From assembly GCF_013387455.1 (NCBI RefSeq), contig NZ_VWNC01000005.1:62001-126000 (forward strand): a DNA stretch of 64,000 nt. The letters run 5' to 3'. Of the stretch, positions 18,661 through 27,444 are shown piece by piece. This DNA is from Mariprofundus sp. NF. Its GTDB lineage: Bacteria > Pseudomonadota > Zetaproteobacteria > Mariprofundales > Mariprofundaceae. Position numbers and translations under genes: made by a program. The notes under the pieces were generated by a model, which saw only the letters and a program-made list of their open reading frames with translations, was not told the origin of the DNA and ran no database searches. Every line of letters begins with the position of its first letter. Position 1 is the stretch's first letter.

Positions 18661-19389
18661 TTATTCGGCCATGATGATGGCATCAATCTTCTGCTGAATA
18701 GGGCGAGGGTTCAGACCTTCCCGCATCAGTTTTTTGCGCATCTCAATCAGCTCATCAATGGCTGCATTTTTCTCTTCAGACGTCATCTTCTTTGTGCTCT
18801 TGCCTGCGAGCTGGTTAACAGCAAATGCTGTTGTGCAGCTGTTGTGGTAGCTGCGGATATCGATCATGACCTGCTTGAGTGAGTAGTGGGTAATGCTGGC
18901 TTCCATGCGCCTGTCGAGTTCGATGCGGGCACGACTGCGCTGATCTTTGATGGTTGTTACCAGTGTGTCTGCAAGTCTTTTGCCTGCATCTGCTGAGCTG
19001 CTCTGTGCAAACAGAGGTGCGGCACTGCCTACATTGTCGAACTGACGTTTGCTGATCACGCTATCGAGTTTCTCCTCCAGCTCACCTGGAGAGTTGCTGC
19101 TGATGTTCCAGTTTTCGACAGCAGAATCGATTCTGGAAAGTTGTTTTTCACAGCTGCGATCAGACTCTGCAATCATTTCACGAGCCAGTTTGTTGCGCGC
19201 TGCTTCTCTGTCATTGGCCCGATCCACAGCCTGCAGCTGCGGGCTCATCGTCTCCGAGGCATCTGATTTCATGCTATCTGAGAGCATCGATTTACCATCT
19301 TTGTAGATCGCCTCCACATGGCTGCAGCCTGAGAGGGCTATCAGTGCGAGTGATAGCAGGATAAGCGATTTAGAGATTGAACTGTGCAT
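18661..19389 (-). CDS. Predicted lipoprotein of unknown function
   Basis: A 242-residue lipoprotein, start ATG at 19389 preceded by CGGAG at proper spacing. The leader ends in lipobox ALSGC, lipidated at C22. The mature part is strongly helical and charged, with three cysteines (in SDRSCEKQL and YHNSCTT, plus the lipid Cys) and a C-terminal Lys/Glu-rich helix ending in PIQQKIDAIIMAE. I do not recognise the family and see no catalytic motif. It points toward the VWA/ExbB-like operon and ends about 80 bases from its last stop, so it is convergent with it. A functional link is possible since both are envelope genes, but there is no direct evidence. Confidence 0.75.
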   Translation of the reverse strand: MHSSISKSLILLSLALIALSGCSHVEAIYKDGKSMLSDSMKSDASETMSPQLQAVDRANDREAARNKLAREMIAESDRSCEKQLSRIDSAVENWNISSNSPGELEEKLDSVISKRQFDNVGSAAPLFAQSSSADAGKRLADTLVTTIKDQRSRARIELDRRMEASITHYSLKQVMIDIRSYHNSCTTAFAVNQLAGKSTKKMTSEEKNAAIDELIEMRKKLMREGLNPRPIQQKIDAIIMAE

Positions 19390-19666
19390 GGCGTGCTCCG
19401 GTAGCGCGGTGTTTAGAGATAATAAAGCAATCATGAGGCCAAGTTGGTGATGGCCGGTTTTGCAGCTCTTCAGCGTTTAAAAAAGCATGCTGTTTCAACG
19501 TTAATGCTAAGTTTAGGGGGTCCTGAGTGATGAGGTGAACAGCTGTTTGCGTAGCCGGGAGAGGCATAAACTTCCTGCAGCGGAGGCAGAGTTTTCTAAC
19601 TGTGCATCGTTGTCGGACTGTTTGGACAATGTTCAGCGTTGCTCTGGATTGTTACAGTGCTCAGCT

Positions 19667-20728
19667 ATGAATATTGCAGTTTATATTTCAGGGCATGGAT
19701 TCGGGCATCTGGCGCAGATGGCACCGGTGCTCAATCGGATTCACCAGATCAGACCGGAGTGCCGGTTTCTGATTCGCTGTGCATTGTCAGAGGGAGAGTT
19801 AAGGGCTCGTCTCGATTTTGATTTTGAGCTTGATGCTGAGTCAGTTGATATCGGCGTGATTCAGAAAAGTGCCATTGAAGAGGATCGGGATGGCTCCATT
19901 GCGCTGATGCGAGAGTGGACAGCTACGATGGCTGATCGCATTGAACGTGAAATAGATGTTCTGAACAGATTTAAACCTTCGCTTGTCTTCTCCAATATCT
20001 CACCACTGGCCTTTCCTGCAGCCAGAGCATTGGGCATCCCCTCAGCTGGACTGGCAACACTGGACTGGTTCACCATCTATTCGCACTGGCTTGAGACGGA
20101 TGATCCGGTCATTACAACTCTAAAAGAGGCCTATGAAATGTGTGATCTCTTGCTCACACCACCGATGGCCATGGATATGGATCAGTTTCCCAGACGCCAG
20201 TCTATTCCATTGATTGCAGCCCATCCTTCGGTTGACACATCACCGTTTGAACGCACCAGAAAGCATGTCGCGCTGGTGATTTTTGGTGGTTCGAATCAAC
20301 CCGCTTTTGATATTAAGGCTCTGGCAGCGATGGATGCGTGGCAGTTTTTGATTCCTTCTGCCCTGCATGAGGCGCCGGAGAATGTTACCTCGATTAGTTT
20401 TGGCTCCGGCTGCATGGCGGTGGATCTTATGCCGTTTGTTGATGTGGTAGTCTGTAAACCCGGTTACGGTATTCTGGCCGAAAGCTGGCGAACAGGGACC
20501 CCCATGGCATGGGTGGAGCGGCCTGATTTTCCTGAATATCCGATGTTAAAGGGCTGGCTTGAGGGTGTTTTTCCCAGCCATGGCATGAATCGCACAGATT
20601 TTGGCAAGGGGTGCTGGTTATCAGCCTTAAGCGGCGCACTTGCTTCAACGCGTCAGTTTCCTGATCTGCATGAGGATGATGGTGCAATAGTTGCGGCTAA
20701 CGCTGTTCTCTCCCGGTTTAAGGGGTAA
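19667..20728 (+). CDS. GT-B-fold glycosyltransferase-like protein (arabinokinase N-domain type)
   Basis: A 353-residue cytoplasmic protein. The N-terminus has a glycine-rich motif, YISGHGFGHLAQM, typical of the glycosyltransferase-like domain found at the start of plant L-arabinokinase and in free-standing bacterial relatives. The C-terminal half contains VIFGGSNQP and the nucleotide-sugar-site pattern VVCKPGYGILAESWRTGTPMAWV, as in GT28/MurG-like enzymes. Donor and acceptor cannot be told from sequence. The ATG at 19667 puts the glycine motif at residue 8, as expected; the frame is open further upstream, to 19535, but that part looks unlike protein. No strong ribosome site precedes it. The next gene follows after about 60 bases. 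Confidence 0.75.
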   Translation: MNIAVYISGHGFGHLAQMAPVLNRIHQIRPECRFLIRCALSEGELRARLDFDFELDAESVDIGVIQKSAIEEDRDGSIALMREWTATMADRIEREIDVLNRFKPSLVFSNISPLAFPAARALGIPSAGLATLDWFTIYSHWLETDDPVITTLKEAYEMCDLLLTPPMAMDMDQFPRRQSIPLIAAHPSVDTSPFERTRKHVALVIFGGSNQPAFDIKALAAMDAWQFLIPSALHEAPENVTSISFGSGCMAVDLMPFVDVVVCKPGYGILAESWRTGTPMAWVERPDFPEYPMLKGWLEGVFPSHGMNRTDFGKGCWLSALSGALASTRQFPDLHEDDGAIVAANAVLSRFKG

Positions 20729-20791
20729 ATTCATCGTGCCGGTGTAATGTTTGCATCTGCCAATTCCGGTTTTATCGGCTACAATAGCCCT

Positions 20792-21436
20792 ATGAGCAAG
20801 TATCAAACAACGGGTAATCCCAACGTCATGGACCTTTTTGTTGTGGTCGCCACCTGTCTGGCCGTACTGTTTCTGGCCTTTCCTCTCAATATTGATGCCC
20901 AGGCTTGCGGTAAAGCGGAGAGTGCCAGTGTGCAGCCTGCCAAGGTAGAGAAAGCTGTGCAGCCAGTTAGCGAAGAGATGGCTGAGCCGCCGATTACAAA
21001 AGCCAAGCGTGAGCAGCCCGTGAAGAGAGAGAAGAGCAGGGCGCCGGTTAAGGTGGTTCATTCTGAGCCTCTCCCTCTGCAGGAGAAGCAGCCTCAACAG
21101 GCCAAGACAGAGCAGGAGGCTTCAGCTGTGGAAAGTTCGGGTGAAAAACAGATCGCAGTTGATATTGAGAGCTTGAAAACGCGATTGAAAGAGACCGATG
21201 CTATTGGCGTTTTTACCAAGCTGGCCATTCGCAGCGACATTCTTGATCTGGTGGATGAGATTAATCGCCACCGCAAAAAGAACAAACTTGAACTGAAAAT
21301 TGCCGAGATGCGAGCCAGTTTTGATGGTCTGTTGCTAAAGATGGTTGCACTGCTTGAGAGGGATCCAAATCTCTCCCGTGATCTTTATGTGAGCCGGGAG
21401 TCGATCTGGAAAAGTTTGCTGGAGGTGAAGGTATGA
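20792..21436 (+). CDS. Membrane-anchored protein with charged linker and helical C-terminal domain, unknown
   Basis: About 214 residues from the ATG at 20792. A membrane helix at about 13-33 (LFVVVATCLAVLFLAF) is followed by a long Lys/Glu/Pro/Gln-rich linker (about 45-125), the layout of TonB-like or other envelope-spanning proteins, and a helical C-terminal domain of about 90 residues (LKTRLKETDAIGVFTKLA, later YVSRESIWKSLLEVKV). I do not recognise the family. An upstream ATG at 20747 would add 15 residues. TACAAT at 20780-20785 is close to the ATG, so a very short leader or leaderless message is possible but unproven. The stop overlaps the next gene as ATGA, so the two are translationally coupled. 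Confidence 0.65.
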   Translation: MSKYQTTGNPNVMDLFVVVATCLAVLFLAFPLNIDAQACGKAESASVQPAKVEKAVQPVSEEMAEPPITKAKREQPVKREKSRAPVKVVHSEPLPLQEKQPQQAKTEQEASAVESSGEKQIAVDIESLKTRLKETDAIGVFTKLAIRSDILDLVDEINRHRKKNKLELKIAEMRASFDGLLLKMVALLERDPNLSRDLYVSRESIWKSLLEVKV

Positions 21437-21687
21437 AAAGATATTTGATAGTTCTGTTGGCAGTGATGTTCATGATACCTGCGGCACATGCCGTGACCAA
21501 AGCCGAAGATATTGCCACTACGATTATGCTGCGCGGGCACGCATGCCCCGGCAGAACCGTGAGCAATATCAGTGAGCGCGAAGATGCCAGTGGCAATAAA
21601 ACCATTCAGGCGACCTGTGCAGATGGGGCCCGTTATCAGGTCAATGTATCCGCTGATGGCAGGGTCACTGTGCAGCGATTGAATTGA
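21433..21687 (+). CDS. Small secreted protein of unknown function
   Basis: An 84-residue protein with a signal peptide (about 1-20, cleavage after AAHA), leaving a mature protein of about 64 residues. The mature part has two cysteines (in RGHACPG and QATCADG) that probably form a disulfide, and a beta-strand pattern with YQVNVSADGRVTVQRL at the end, resembling small periplasmic PepSY- or SH3-like folds. No family is assigned. Its ATG overlaps the stop of the previous gene, so it belongs with that membrane protein; together they may form a small envelope module just before lepA. Confidence 0.65.
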   Translation: MKRYLIVLLAVMFMIPAAHAVTKAEDIATTIMLRGHACPGRTVSNISEREDASGNKTIQATCADGARYQVNVSADGRVTVQRLN

Positions 21688-21775
21688 TTATTAGTCAGAG
21701 CAGCAGTCACTAGCAGCTGAAACGTGTCATAACCTTATGGCGCAAGGCGTGGCGCATCGCTACACTGCCGCCCCA

Positions 21776-23599
21776 ATGAGTAAGATTAAGCAAACCCACA
21801 TTCGCAACTTTTCTATTATCGCCCATATCGACCATGGCAAGTCTACCCTTGCCGACCGTTTGATTGAGATCACTGGTACGCTCTCCGAGCGCGAGATGAA
21901 AACCAAGCAGGTTCTCGACTCCATGGATCTGGAGCAGGAGCGCGGTATTACCATCAAAGCGCAGACTGCTACTTTGAACTACACCGCAAAAAATGGTGAG
22001 ACCTATCAGCTTAACCTGATTGATACCCCTGGTCATGTGGATTTCACCTATGAGGTCTCCCGCTCGCTGCAGGCCTGTGAAGGTGCGCTGCTGATTGTTG
22101 ATGCGGCGCAGGGTGTCGAGGCGCAGACACTGGCTAATGTCTATCTGGCGATGGAGAATGATCTCGAAATTATTCCGGTGATCAACAAGATCGATCTACC
22201 GAGCGCGGATATTGAGGAAGCCAAGCGTCAGATTGAAGATGTTATTGGACTGGATGCATCCTACGCTATTCCGATCTCCGCTAAAACCGGCATTGGTATT
22301 ATCGATGTGCTGGAAGCGGTTGTTGAACATGTTCCTCCGCCTGAAGACCATGATGATAAACCACTACGAGCGCTGGTGGTGGACTCCTGGTTTGACTCCT
22401 ATGTGGGGGCAGTGGCACTGATTCGCGTTTTTGAGGGCACAGTGAAAAAGGGCGACAGGTTCCGCCTGATGTCGATGCCAACAGCCGCCTCCTATGAAGT
22501 GCAGGATGTCGGTTATTTCGTGCCTACACCATTCTCTACACCACAGCTGGATTCAGGTGCCGTGGGTTTTCTCATTGGTGGTATCAAAACACTGGCTGAC
22601 CTGAAAGTAGGTGACACCCTCACCACGCTGAAAAATGGTGCGACCGAGCCGCTGCCGGGTTACCGAGAGCCCAAGCCTATGGTTTTCTCCGGTCTCTACC
22701 CGGTCGATTCTGCCGATTACAATGATCTGCGTGACTCGCTGGAAAAACTGAATATGAATGATCCGGCTTTCACCTTTGAACCTGAGGCCTCCTCAGCACT
22801 GGGTCTTGGTTTCCGCTGTGGTTTCCTCGGCATGCTGCACATGGAAATTGTGCAGGAGCGACTGGAGCGGGAGTATGATCTTGATCTGATTACCACGGCG
22901 CCGAGTGTGATTTATCGCATCCATAAATCCGATGGTACGGTGATTGAGATCTCTAATCCGAGTGAGTTCCCTGAACCGCTGGATATCGATCGCATTGAAG
23001 AGCCTACGGTGCTGGCCAATATCTTTATGCCGGAAGAGTTTGTCGGCACCATGATCAAGCTCTGCCAGGATCGACGTGGCATGCAGCAGGATATGAAATT
23101 TATCGGCCAGGGGCGTGTGATGCTCACCTATAGCATCCCACTGGCTGAGATGGTGATCGATTTTTACGATAAGCTTAAATCGGTATCACGCGGTTATGCA
23201 TCGATGGATTATGAGCTCTCCGAGTTCACTGTCAGTGATGTGGTGAAGCTTGATGTGCTGGTGCATGCTGAACCTGTAGATGCGCTTTCGCTGATTGTAC
23301 ATCGCTCCATTGCCGAGTCGCGTGGTCGCGATCTGGTTAAGAAACTGCGTGAGTTGATTCCACGTCATCAGTTTGATGTTCCCTTGCAGGCTGCAATCGG
23401 TAGCCGTATCTTGGCCCGTGAGACAGTCAAAGGTGTGCGTAAGAATGTGACGGCCAAATGTTACGGCGGCGATATTTCGCGTAAACGCAAGCTGCTGGAG
23501 AAGCAGAAGGCGGGTAAGAAGCGGATGAAGTCGATCGGTAGTGTTAACGTGCCGCAGGAAGCGTTCCTGGCTGTGCTCAAGCTGGGGGATGGCAAGTGA
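21776..23599 (+). CDS. lepA: Elongation factor 4 (LepA)
   Basis: Translational GTPase EF-4, which acts on stalled or mis-set ribosomes and in initiation/assembly. The 607-residue protein has G1 AHIDHGKST, the RGITI switch I motif, DTPGHVDF (G3), NKIDLP (G4) and SAKTGIG (G5), then EF-G-like domains II, III and V. The C-terminal LepA-specific domain has [23 protein letters not shown]. The start is the ATG at 21776, giving the standard opening [17 protein letters not shown]; a longer frame from 21737 is not conserved-looking. No clear ribosome site lies before it, and TACACT at 21761-21766 suggests a very short leader is possible. It is followed by a fold-back element and lepB, the order found in many Proteobacteria. 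Confidence 0.97.
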   Translation: MSKIKQTHIRNFSIIAHIDHGKSTLADRLIEITGTLSEREMKTKQVLDSMDLEQERGITIKAQTATLNYTAKNGETYQLNLIDTPGHVDFTYEVSRSLQACEGALLIVDAAQGVEAQTLANVYLAMENDLEIIPVINKIDLPSADIEEAKRQIEDVIGLDASYAIPISAKTGIGIIDVLEAVVEHVPPPEDHDDKPLRALVVDSWFDSYVGAVALIRVFEGTVKKGDRFRLMSMPTAASYEVQDVGYFVPTPFSTPQLDSGAVGFLIGGIKTLADLKVGDTLTTLKNGATEPLPGYREPKPMVFSGLYPVDSADYNDLRDSLEKLNMNDPAFTFEPEASSALGLGFRCGFLGMLHMEIVQERLEREYDLDLITTAPSVIYRIHKSDGTVIEISNPSEFPEPLDIDRIEEPTVLANIFMPEEFVGTMIKLCQDRRGMQQDMKFIGQGRVMLTYSIPLAEMVIDFYDKLKSVSRGYASMDYELSEFTVSDVVKLDVLVHAEPVDALSLIVHRSIAESRGRDLVKKLRELIPRHQFDVPLQAAIGSRILARETVKGVRKNVTAKCYGGDISRKRKLLEKQKAGKKRMKSIGSVNVPQEAFLAVLKLGDGK

Positions 23600-23602
23600 C
23601 AA

Positions 23603-23868
23603 GGCCTGTTGCCATGAGAACACGAGTGAAGCGCTGCTGCCCGAAATGGGGGCAGGCAAGGCGCGAGGAGTGCGGTTTGGTGAATCCAAATAAGCGACGA
23701 GCAACGATGCATGAGCCCATTTCGGGCGCAGCCCTGCGGGACGGGCCATTTTTCCATCCGGCTACGTTATCGCTCTCTTGCGTGCAACAAGCACGCCACG
23801 CTCGCAAAGCCTTGCCGGGCCGAAAAAATGACCACGTCGCTACAGTCGTGTTCTCATGGTAACAGGCC
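23603..23868. mobile_element. MITE-like fold-back element between lepA and lepB
   Basis: A 266-base stretch bounded by 23-base inverted repeats with one mismatch: 23603-23625, beginning GGCCTGTTGCCATGAGAACA, and 23846-23868. A second pair, GGCAAGGC (23655-23662) and GCCTTGCC (23809-23816), shares the same centre (23735.5), so the whole region folds back on itself imperfectly. A further perfect 12-base pair, GCCCGAAATGGG at 23639-23650 and 23716-23727, forms a side hairpin. No transposase is inside. It begins four bases after the lepA stop, and its right arm contains the lepB start codon. This fits a miniature inverted-repeat element or a large repetitive palindrome; no target duplication is evident. 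Confidence 0.6.
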
Positions 23869-24530
23869 CTGACAAACCGGTATGGCGGGAGTGGCTTGAG
23901 AGCTTGCTGATCATCGCTGTGCTGGCGATAACTATTCGCAGCTTTGTGGTTGCTCCGTTCAAAATCCCCTCTACCAGCATGGTGCCAACCCTTGAGATTG
24001 GCGATTACCTGTTTGTGTTGCGTTACCCCTACGGCTTCCGCATTCCTCTCACCGATATCCAGATTCTCTCCAAAGAGGCCAACCGTGGTGATGTGGCGGT
24101 GTTCGTCTATCCAGAGGATAAGAGTAAGGATTATATTAAACGTATCGTCGGTATTCCCGGTGATGTGGTCACCTATCGCGACAACAAACTATCGGTGAAT
24201 GGCAAAGAGATGCCACTGGTGGAGAAGGGTAAACGTGCCTATTACATGGCCGATGGTACAGCTGATGTTTCTGGCCTCTATGAAGAGAATCTCTCAGGCG
24301 TTAAACATCATGTGCTGCGCAAAGATTATTCCATTCGCGATGGTGAGTGGACCGTGCCGGCAGGGCACTACTTTGCAGTCGGTGATAACCGCAATAATTC
24401 TCGTGATTCCCGTTTCTGGGGTTTTGTGCCGCAGGCTTACATGGTTGGACGTGCTGCGATCATCTGGTGGTCGTGGGACGGTTTCAAGAGTGAAGTTCGC
24501 TGGGATCGTTTAGGTCTTGTCCTTGAATAA
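23856..24530 (+). CDS. lepB: Signal peptidase I
   Basis: Membrane serine protease that removes signal peptides from exported proteins. The 224-residue protein has one N-terminal membrane helix (about 15-33), then box B PSTSMVPTL with catalytic Ser41, box C YPYGFRIP, box D DYIKRIVGIPGD with the general base Lys95, and box E GDNRNNSRDSRFWGFV. It is slightly short compared with two-helix enterobacterial enzymes (over 300 residues), and matches one-helix forms. The only good start is the ATG at 23856, which lies inside the right inverted repeat of the fold-back element, so the first five codons come from that element. No ribosome site is obvious. The next gene overlaps its end. Confidence 0.95.
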   Translation: MVTGPDKPVWREWLESLLIIAVLAITIRSFVVAPFKIPSTSMVPTLEIGDYLFVLRYPYGFRIPLTDIQILSKEANRGDVAVFVYPEDKSKDYIKRIVGIPGDVVTYRDNKLSVNGKEMPLVEKGKRAYYMADGTADVSGLYEENLSGVKHHVLRKDYSIRDGEWTVPAGHYFAVGDNRNNSRDSRFWGFVPQAYMVGRAAIIWWSWDGFKSEVRWDRLGLVLE

Positions 24531-25008
24531 GCGCCTGTTGTCCGCTTCATTCCTGATTGAGACGGGGTCAAACGAGCGCGGCTTCTCCATGGTTAAAACA
24601 CTATTCTGGCTGGCGCTGGTGGGTTTTGCTATCTGGTATGGCGCGCTGGTTTTTCAGGCTCACTACACCAACTGGAAAGTGCAGGATGTCTTTGACAGCG
24701 TGCCTGAGAAGATGAGCAATGCCAGCGAGGCGGCTATTCGTGCCCGTCTGCCACAGCTGTTCAATGTGATGTATCTATCTCCATCTGATCTGCCACCAGA
24801 ATTTCAGGATAACCTGGTCATCCGCCGCGAAGGTTCGATGCTTGAGATATCTTCCAGTTACTCGGTTGTGATCTGGCCACTGGGTCCTGTGCAGGCTGTG
24901 GATGAAGAGGGCAGATATAATATTGATCAGCTGGAGGGGATGGATATTGTGCGTGATAAGCTGCGCACCGATATCGAGTTTGAGCCTTATGCGATCTCCA
25001 ACAAATAA
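24517..25008 (+). CDS. DUF4845-type small membrane protein
   Basis: Protein of about 163 residues with one membrane helix behind the short motif RGFSMVKTLFWLALVGF. This layout, and the place between lepB and rnc, match the DUF4845 family of beta/gamma-Proteobacteria, whose function is unknown. After the helix, about 110 residues of mixed alpha/beta sequence (NWKVQDVFDSVPEKM, later LRTDIEFEPYAIS) should face the periplasm. The start is uncertain: TTG at 24517 or 24523 keeps the RGFS leader, which family members have; the first ATG at 24589 would lose it. The frame overlaps the lepB end by 14 bases. Confidence 0.72.
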   Translation: MSLNKRLLSASFLIETGSNERGFSMVKTLFWLALVGFAIWYGALVFQAHYTNWKVQDVFDSVPEKMSNASEAAIRARLPQLFNVMYLSPSDLPPEFQDNLVIRREGSMLEISSSYSVVIWPLGPVQAVDEEGRYNIDQLEGMDIVRDKLRTDIEFEPYAISNK

Positions 25009-25029
25009 CGCTGTGACGTTTTCCTGACC

Positions 25030-25725
25030 ATGGGTGAAGCATCGACTGCAGGCGCCACCAAACAGGCTCTGCAGAAGCGAATCCATTATAGTTTTACAGA
25101 TCAGGCTCTGCTTACCCGTGCTTTGACGCACCGTTCTGCATCCATTGCCATGGGCGGCAAACATATGGAGCGCCTGGAGTTTCTCGGTGATGCTGTATTG
25201 GGGCTGGTGATCTCTGAAATTCTGCACGGCCGTTTTCCCGATAGCCCTGAGGGTGAACTCTCACGTATGCGTTCGGCACTGGTGAGAAAGGAAGGGCTGC
25301 TTGAGGTGGCCAAAGCCTGGCAGCTTATTCCGCATCTGATTGTCGGTGATAGTGAGCGCACAAAGCGAGGCATTAAATCACCCTCGATTGGAGCTAATGC
25401 TGTTGAGGCGCTGATTGGTGCTATCTTTGAGGATGGCGGTTGGGAGTCAGCCCGCAAGGTTGTGCAAACGGCGTGGGCAGCGATGCTTGTGGATATCGAT
25501 AGGGTGGATACCCGCGATGCCAAGTCCCGTCTGCAGGAGCTAACCCAGGCCAATGGCTGGGGTTTGCCGGAGTATGAGTTGATTGATCGCGGTGTCGGCA
25601 TCTCACCGCGTTTTGAAGCGCGCTGTAGTGTGCAGGAGAAGGCGGCAGGCAGAGGTTTTGGTGAGCGCAAGAAACAGGCAGAGATTGAAGCTGCGGAGCA
25701 GGCATGGAGAGAGTTGAAAGTATGA
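25030..25725 (+). CDS. rnc: Ribonuclease III
   Basis: Double-strand-specific endoribonuclease for rRNA precursor and mRNA processing. The 231-residue protein shows the signature RLEFLGDAVLGLVISE with metal-binding acidic residues, GELSRMRSALV, and the second acidic site in GANAVEALIGAIFEDGG. A C-terminal double-stranded RNA-binding domain runs from about 160 (DAKSRLQELTQANGW to the KKQAEIEAAEQAW helix). Length is normal. It lies in the lepB-DUF4845-rnc-era-recO order, and its stop overlaps the era start (ATGA), so the two are coupled. Confidence 0.97.
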   Translation: MGEASTAGATKQALQKRIHYSFTDQALLTRALTHRSASIAMGGKHMERLEFLGDAVLGLVISEILHGRFPDSPEGELSRMRSALVRKEGLLEVAKAWQLIPHLIVGDSERTKRGIKSPSIGANAVEALIGAIFEDGGWESARKVVQTAWAAMLVDIDRVDTRDAKSRLQELTQANGWGLPEYELIDRGVGISPRFEARCSVQEKAAGRGFGERKKQAEIEAAEQAWRELKV

Positions 25726-26654
25726 GTGATAGCGAAAGAGATGGCGAGAATGATGGTGATTTCCACTGCGGCACAGTTGCGCTATTAGGGCGCCCCAATG
25801 TAGGTAAATCGACACTGATGAATAAGATTATCGGTGCCAAGGTAGCGATTGTAACACCCAAGCCACAGACCACGCGCCACCGTATCTTAGGTATTCTCTC
25901 CGATGATGAGAGACAGATGATCTTTGTCGATACACCGGGTATCCATCAGGGCAGCAAACAGCTTAATAAGAATATGGTGCGTATCGCTTATGCAGCAGCA
26001 GAAGAGTCTGATGTGCTGGCGATTATGCAGGATGCCAGTGTTCCTCTGGATGCTCAGACGCGCATGCTGATTGAGCGTTTTGCCGATGGCCGCTTAACGC
26101 AGCCGCGCATTCATATTTTGAACAAGGTGGATAAAGCCAACAAGGACAGACTGTTGCCGCGTCTACTGGAAATTCAGCGACTCGATCCCGGAGCTAAGGC
26201 CTATATACCGGTCTCTGCCAAAAAAGGGTCTCAGGTTGACGGGCTGATCAAGGAGATCACCAAATACCTGCCTCAGCAGCCGGCGATCCATGATCCCGAC
26301 TGGTTTACCGATCAGAGCCAGCGCCAGCTTGCCGCAGAATATGTGCGCGAGCAGGTATTCCTCTCCATGCATCAGGAGATCCCATTTCAGACGGCTGTGG
26401 ATATCGAACGCTTTGAAGAGCATGGCGATATGATCGAAATTGATGCCGTGATTCTGGTCGGCGCCGAACGCCACAAGCCGATGCTGATCGGCAAGGGCGG
26501 CGACCGTATGAAAACGGTTGGCACCCGCGCACGTCAGGGTCTTGAAGAGATCCTCGGCTGCAAAGTCCGCCTCAACCTCTGGGCTAAGGTGGATGAAGAC
26601 TGGTTCAATCACCCCGGCAAACTGATAGATCTCGGCTTGGGGGCTGATCAGTAG
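25722..26654 (+). CDS. era: GTPase Era
   Basis: Essential small GTPase that binds the 3' end of 16S rRNA during 30S subunit assembly. The 310-residue protein has G1 GRPNVGKST, the TTRHRI switch I segment, G3 DTPG, G4 NKVD and G5 SAKKG, then a type II KH RNA-binding domain with KPMLIGKGGDRMKTVG near the C-terminus. The start ATG at 25722 overlaps the rnc stop. In many Proteobacteria recO follows directly; here a toxin-antitoxin pair has been placed between them. Confidence 0.97.
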   Translation: MSDSERDGENDGDFHCGTVALLGRPNVGKSTLMNKIIGAKVAIVTPKPQTTRHRILGILSDDERQMIFVDTPGIHQGSKQLNKNMVRIAYAAAEESDVLAIMQDASVPLDAQTRMLIERFADGRLTQPRIHILNKVDKANKDRLLPRLLEIQRLDPGAKAYIPVSAKKGSQVDGLIKEITKYLPQQPAIHDPDWFTDQSQRQLAAEYVREQVFLSMHQEIPFQTAVDIERFEEHGDMIEIDAVILVGAERHKPMLIGKGGDRMKTVGTRARQGLEEILGCKVRLNLWAKVDEDWFNHPGKLIDLGLGADQ

Positions 26655-26659
26655 ACCGC

Positions 26660-26701
26660 TTGTCTCTTCCTAGCTGATTACATATACTTGCATGTATATG
26701 T
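26660..26701 (+). promoter_or_regulatory. Promoter and palindromic operator of the VapBC-type pair
   Basis: A perfect inverted repeat at 26680-26701 has arms ACATATAC and GTATATGT around TTGCAT, 18 bases before the antitoxin start. It overlaps a good promoter: TTGTCT at 26660-26665, 17-base spacer, TATACT at 26683-26688. A ribbon-helix-helix antitoxin bound here would block its own transcription, the usual autoregulation of such modules. GGAGG at 26709-26713 is the ribosome site. Confidence 0.6.
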
Positions 26702-26719
26702 GTTGTCAGGAGGTAAGTT

Positions 26720-26950
26720 ATGGGTCAAGTCACAGTATATCTTGATGACAAAACCGAAGCAGAGATGAATTCGGCGGTTAAGGCTTCAGGTATATCTAAG
26801 AGCAAATGGGTGGCGCGCATAATCCATGAGAAGGCGGGCAGTGAATGGCCCGAGTCTGTAGCTCAATTAGCAGGTGCCTGGCCTGACTTTCCATCTGCAG
26901 AAGAAATTCGCGGCACATCCGGAGATGATGCCAAGCGAGAACCTTTCTGA
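26720..26950 (+). CDS. Ribbon-helix-helix antitoxin (VapB-type)
   Basis: A 76-residue antitoxin. The N-terminus GQVTVYLDDKTEAEM followed by a helix-turn-helix-like SGISKSKWVARII is a CopG/Arc ribbon-helix-helix DNA-binding domain. The C-terminal half, Trp/Pro/Asp rich (AGAWPDFPSAEEI), should wrap and inhibit the toxin. It overlaps the toxin start by one base. Ribosome site GGAGG 6 bases upstream. A near-perfect palindrome in its promoter fits autorepression. The pair sits between era and recO, genes that are usually adjacent. Confidence 0.85.
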   Translation: MGQVTVYLDDKTEAEMNSAVKASGISKSKWVARIIHEKAGSEWPESVAQLAGAWPDFPSAEEIRGTSGDDAKREPF

Positions 26951-27342
26951 TGTATGTTCTCGATACAAATACGTTGATCTACTATTTCAAGGGCATGGGT
27001 CAAGTATCAGAGCAATTATTGAAACACCCGCCTAGAGACATAGCCATTCCATCCATTGTGTTATACGAACTGGAAGTGGGTTTGGCTAAATCGATAGCAC
27101 CTGAAAAGCGTCGTCAGCAGCTTGAAACGTTAACTGAGCTTGTCATAGTCTTACCGTTGGGAGACAGAGAAGCGAAGTCTGCTGCCATGATTCGCGCATC
27201 TTTGGAGCTGGCAGGGAGACCCATTGGCCCGATGGACACGCTGATTGCTGGTACTACTTTGGCACATCAGGGCATACTTGTTACGCACAATACAAAAGAA
27301 TTTTCACGCATTGATGGTTTACAGATTACTGATTGGTATTGA
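26950..27342 (+). CDS. PIN-domain ribonuclease toxin (VapC-type)
   Basis: A 130-residue PIN-fold toxin that would cut RNA, in known cases often tRNA. Acidic active-site residues are visible: Asp5 in VLDTNTLIYY, Glu in YELEVGL, and Asp in PIGPMDTLIAGT, with the closing LVTHNTKEFSRIDGL motif, giving the four-acid PIN pattern. The length and the overlap with a ribbon-helix-helix antitoxin are standard for VapBC. The specific RNA target is not predictable. The module looks like an accessory insertion into the era-recO housekeeping order. Confidence 0.9.
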   Translation: MYVLDTNTLIYYFKGMGQVSEQLLKHPPRDIAIPSIVLYELEVGLAKSIAPEKRRQQLETLTELVIVLPLGDREAKSAAMIRASLELAGRPIGPMDTLIAGTTLAHQGILVTHNTKEFSRIDGLQITDWY

Positions 27343-27444
27343 TGAGAAATCAATGGAGTCAGACTCGATTGAAATATAACGAAGAGACAAAACCATCCGA
27401 TCAACCCAGCGCGTACAGTATTTCTGTTGGGGCGAAAGTAGGGT

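Noticed and set aside
23596-23862. 88-codon open frame inside the fold-back element
   Set aside because: The element is palindromic and non-coding in style; the frame has low-quality composition and no motif.
26720-27342. Full prophage or integrative island around the toxin-antitoxin pair
   Set aside because: No integrase, attachment repeats or other foreign genes; only the two-gene module interrupts the housekeeping order.
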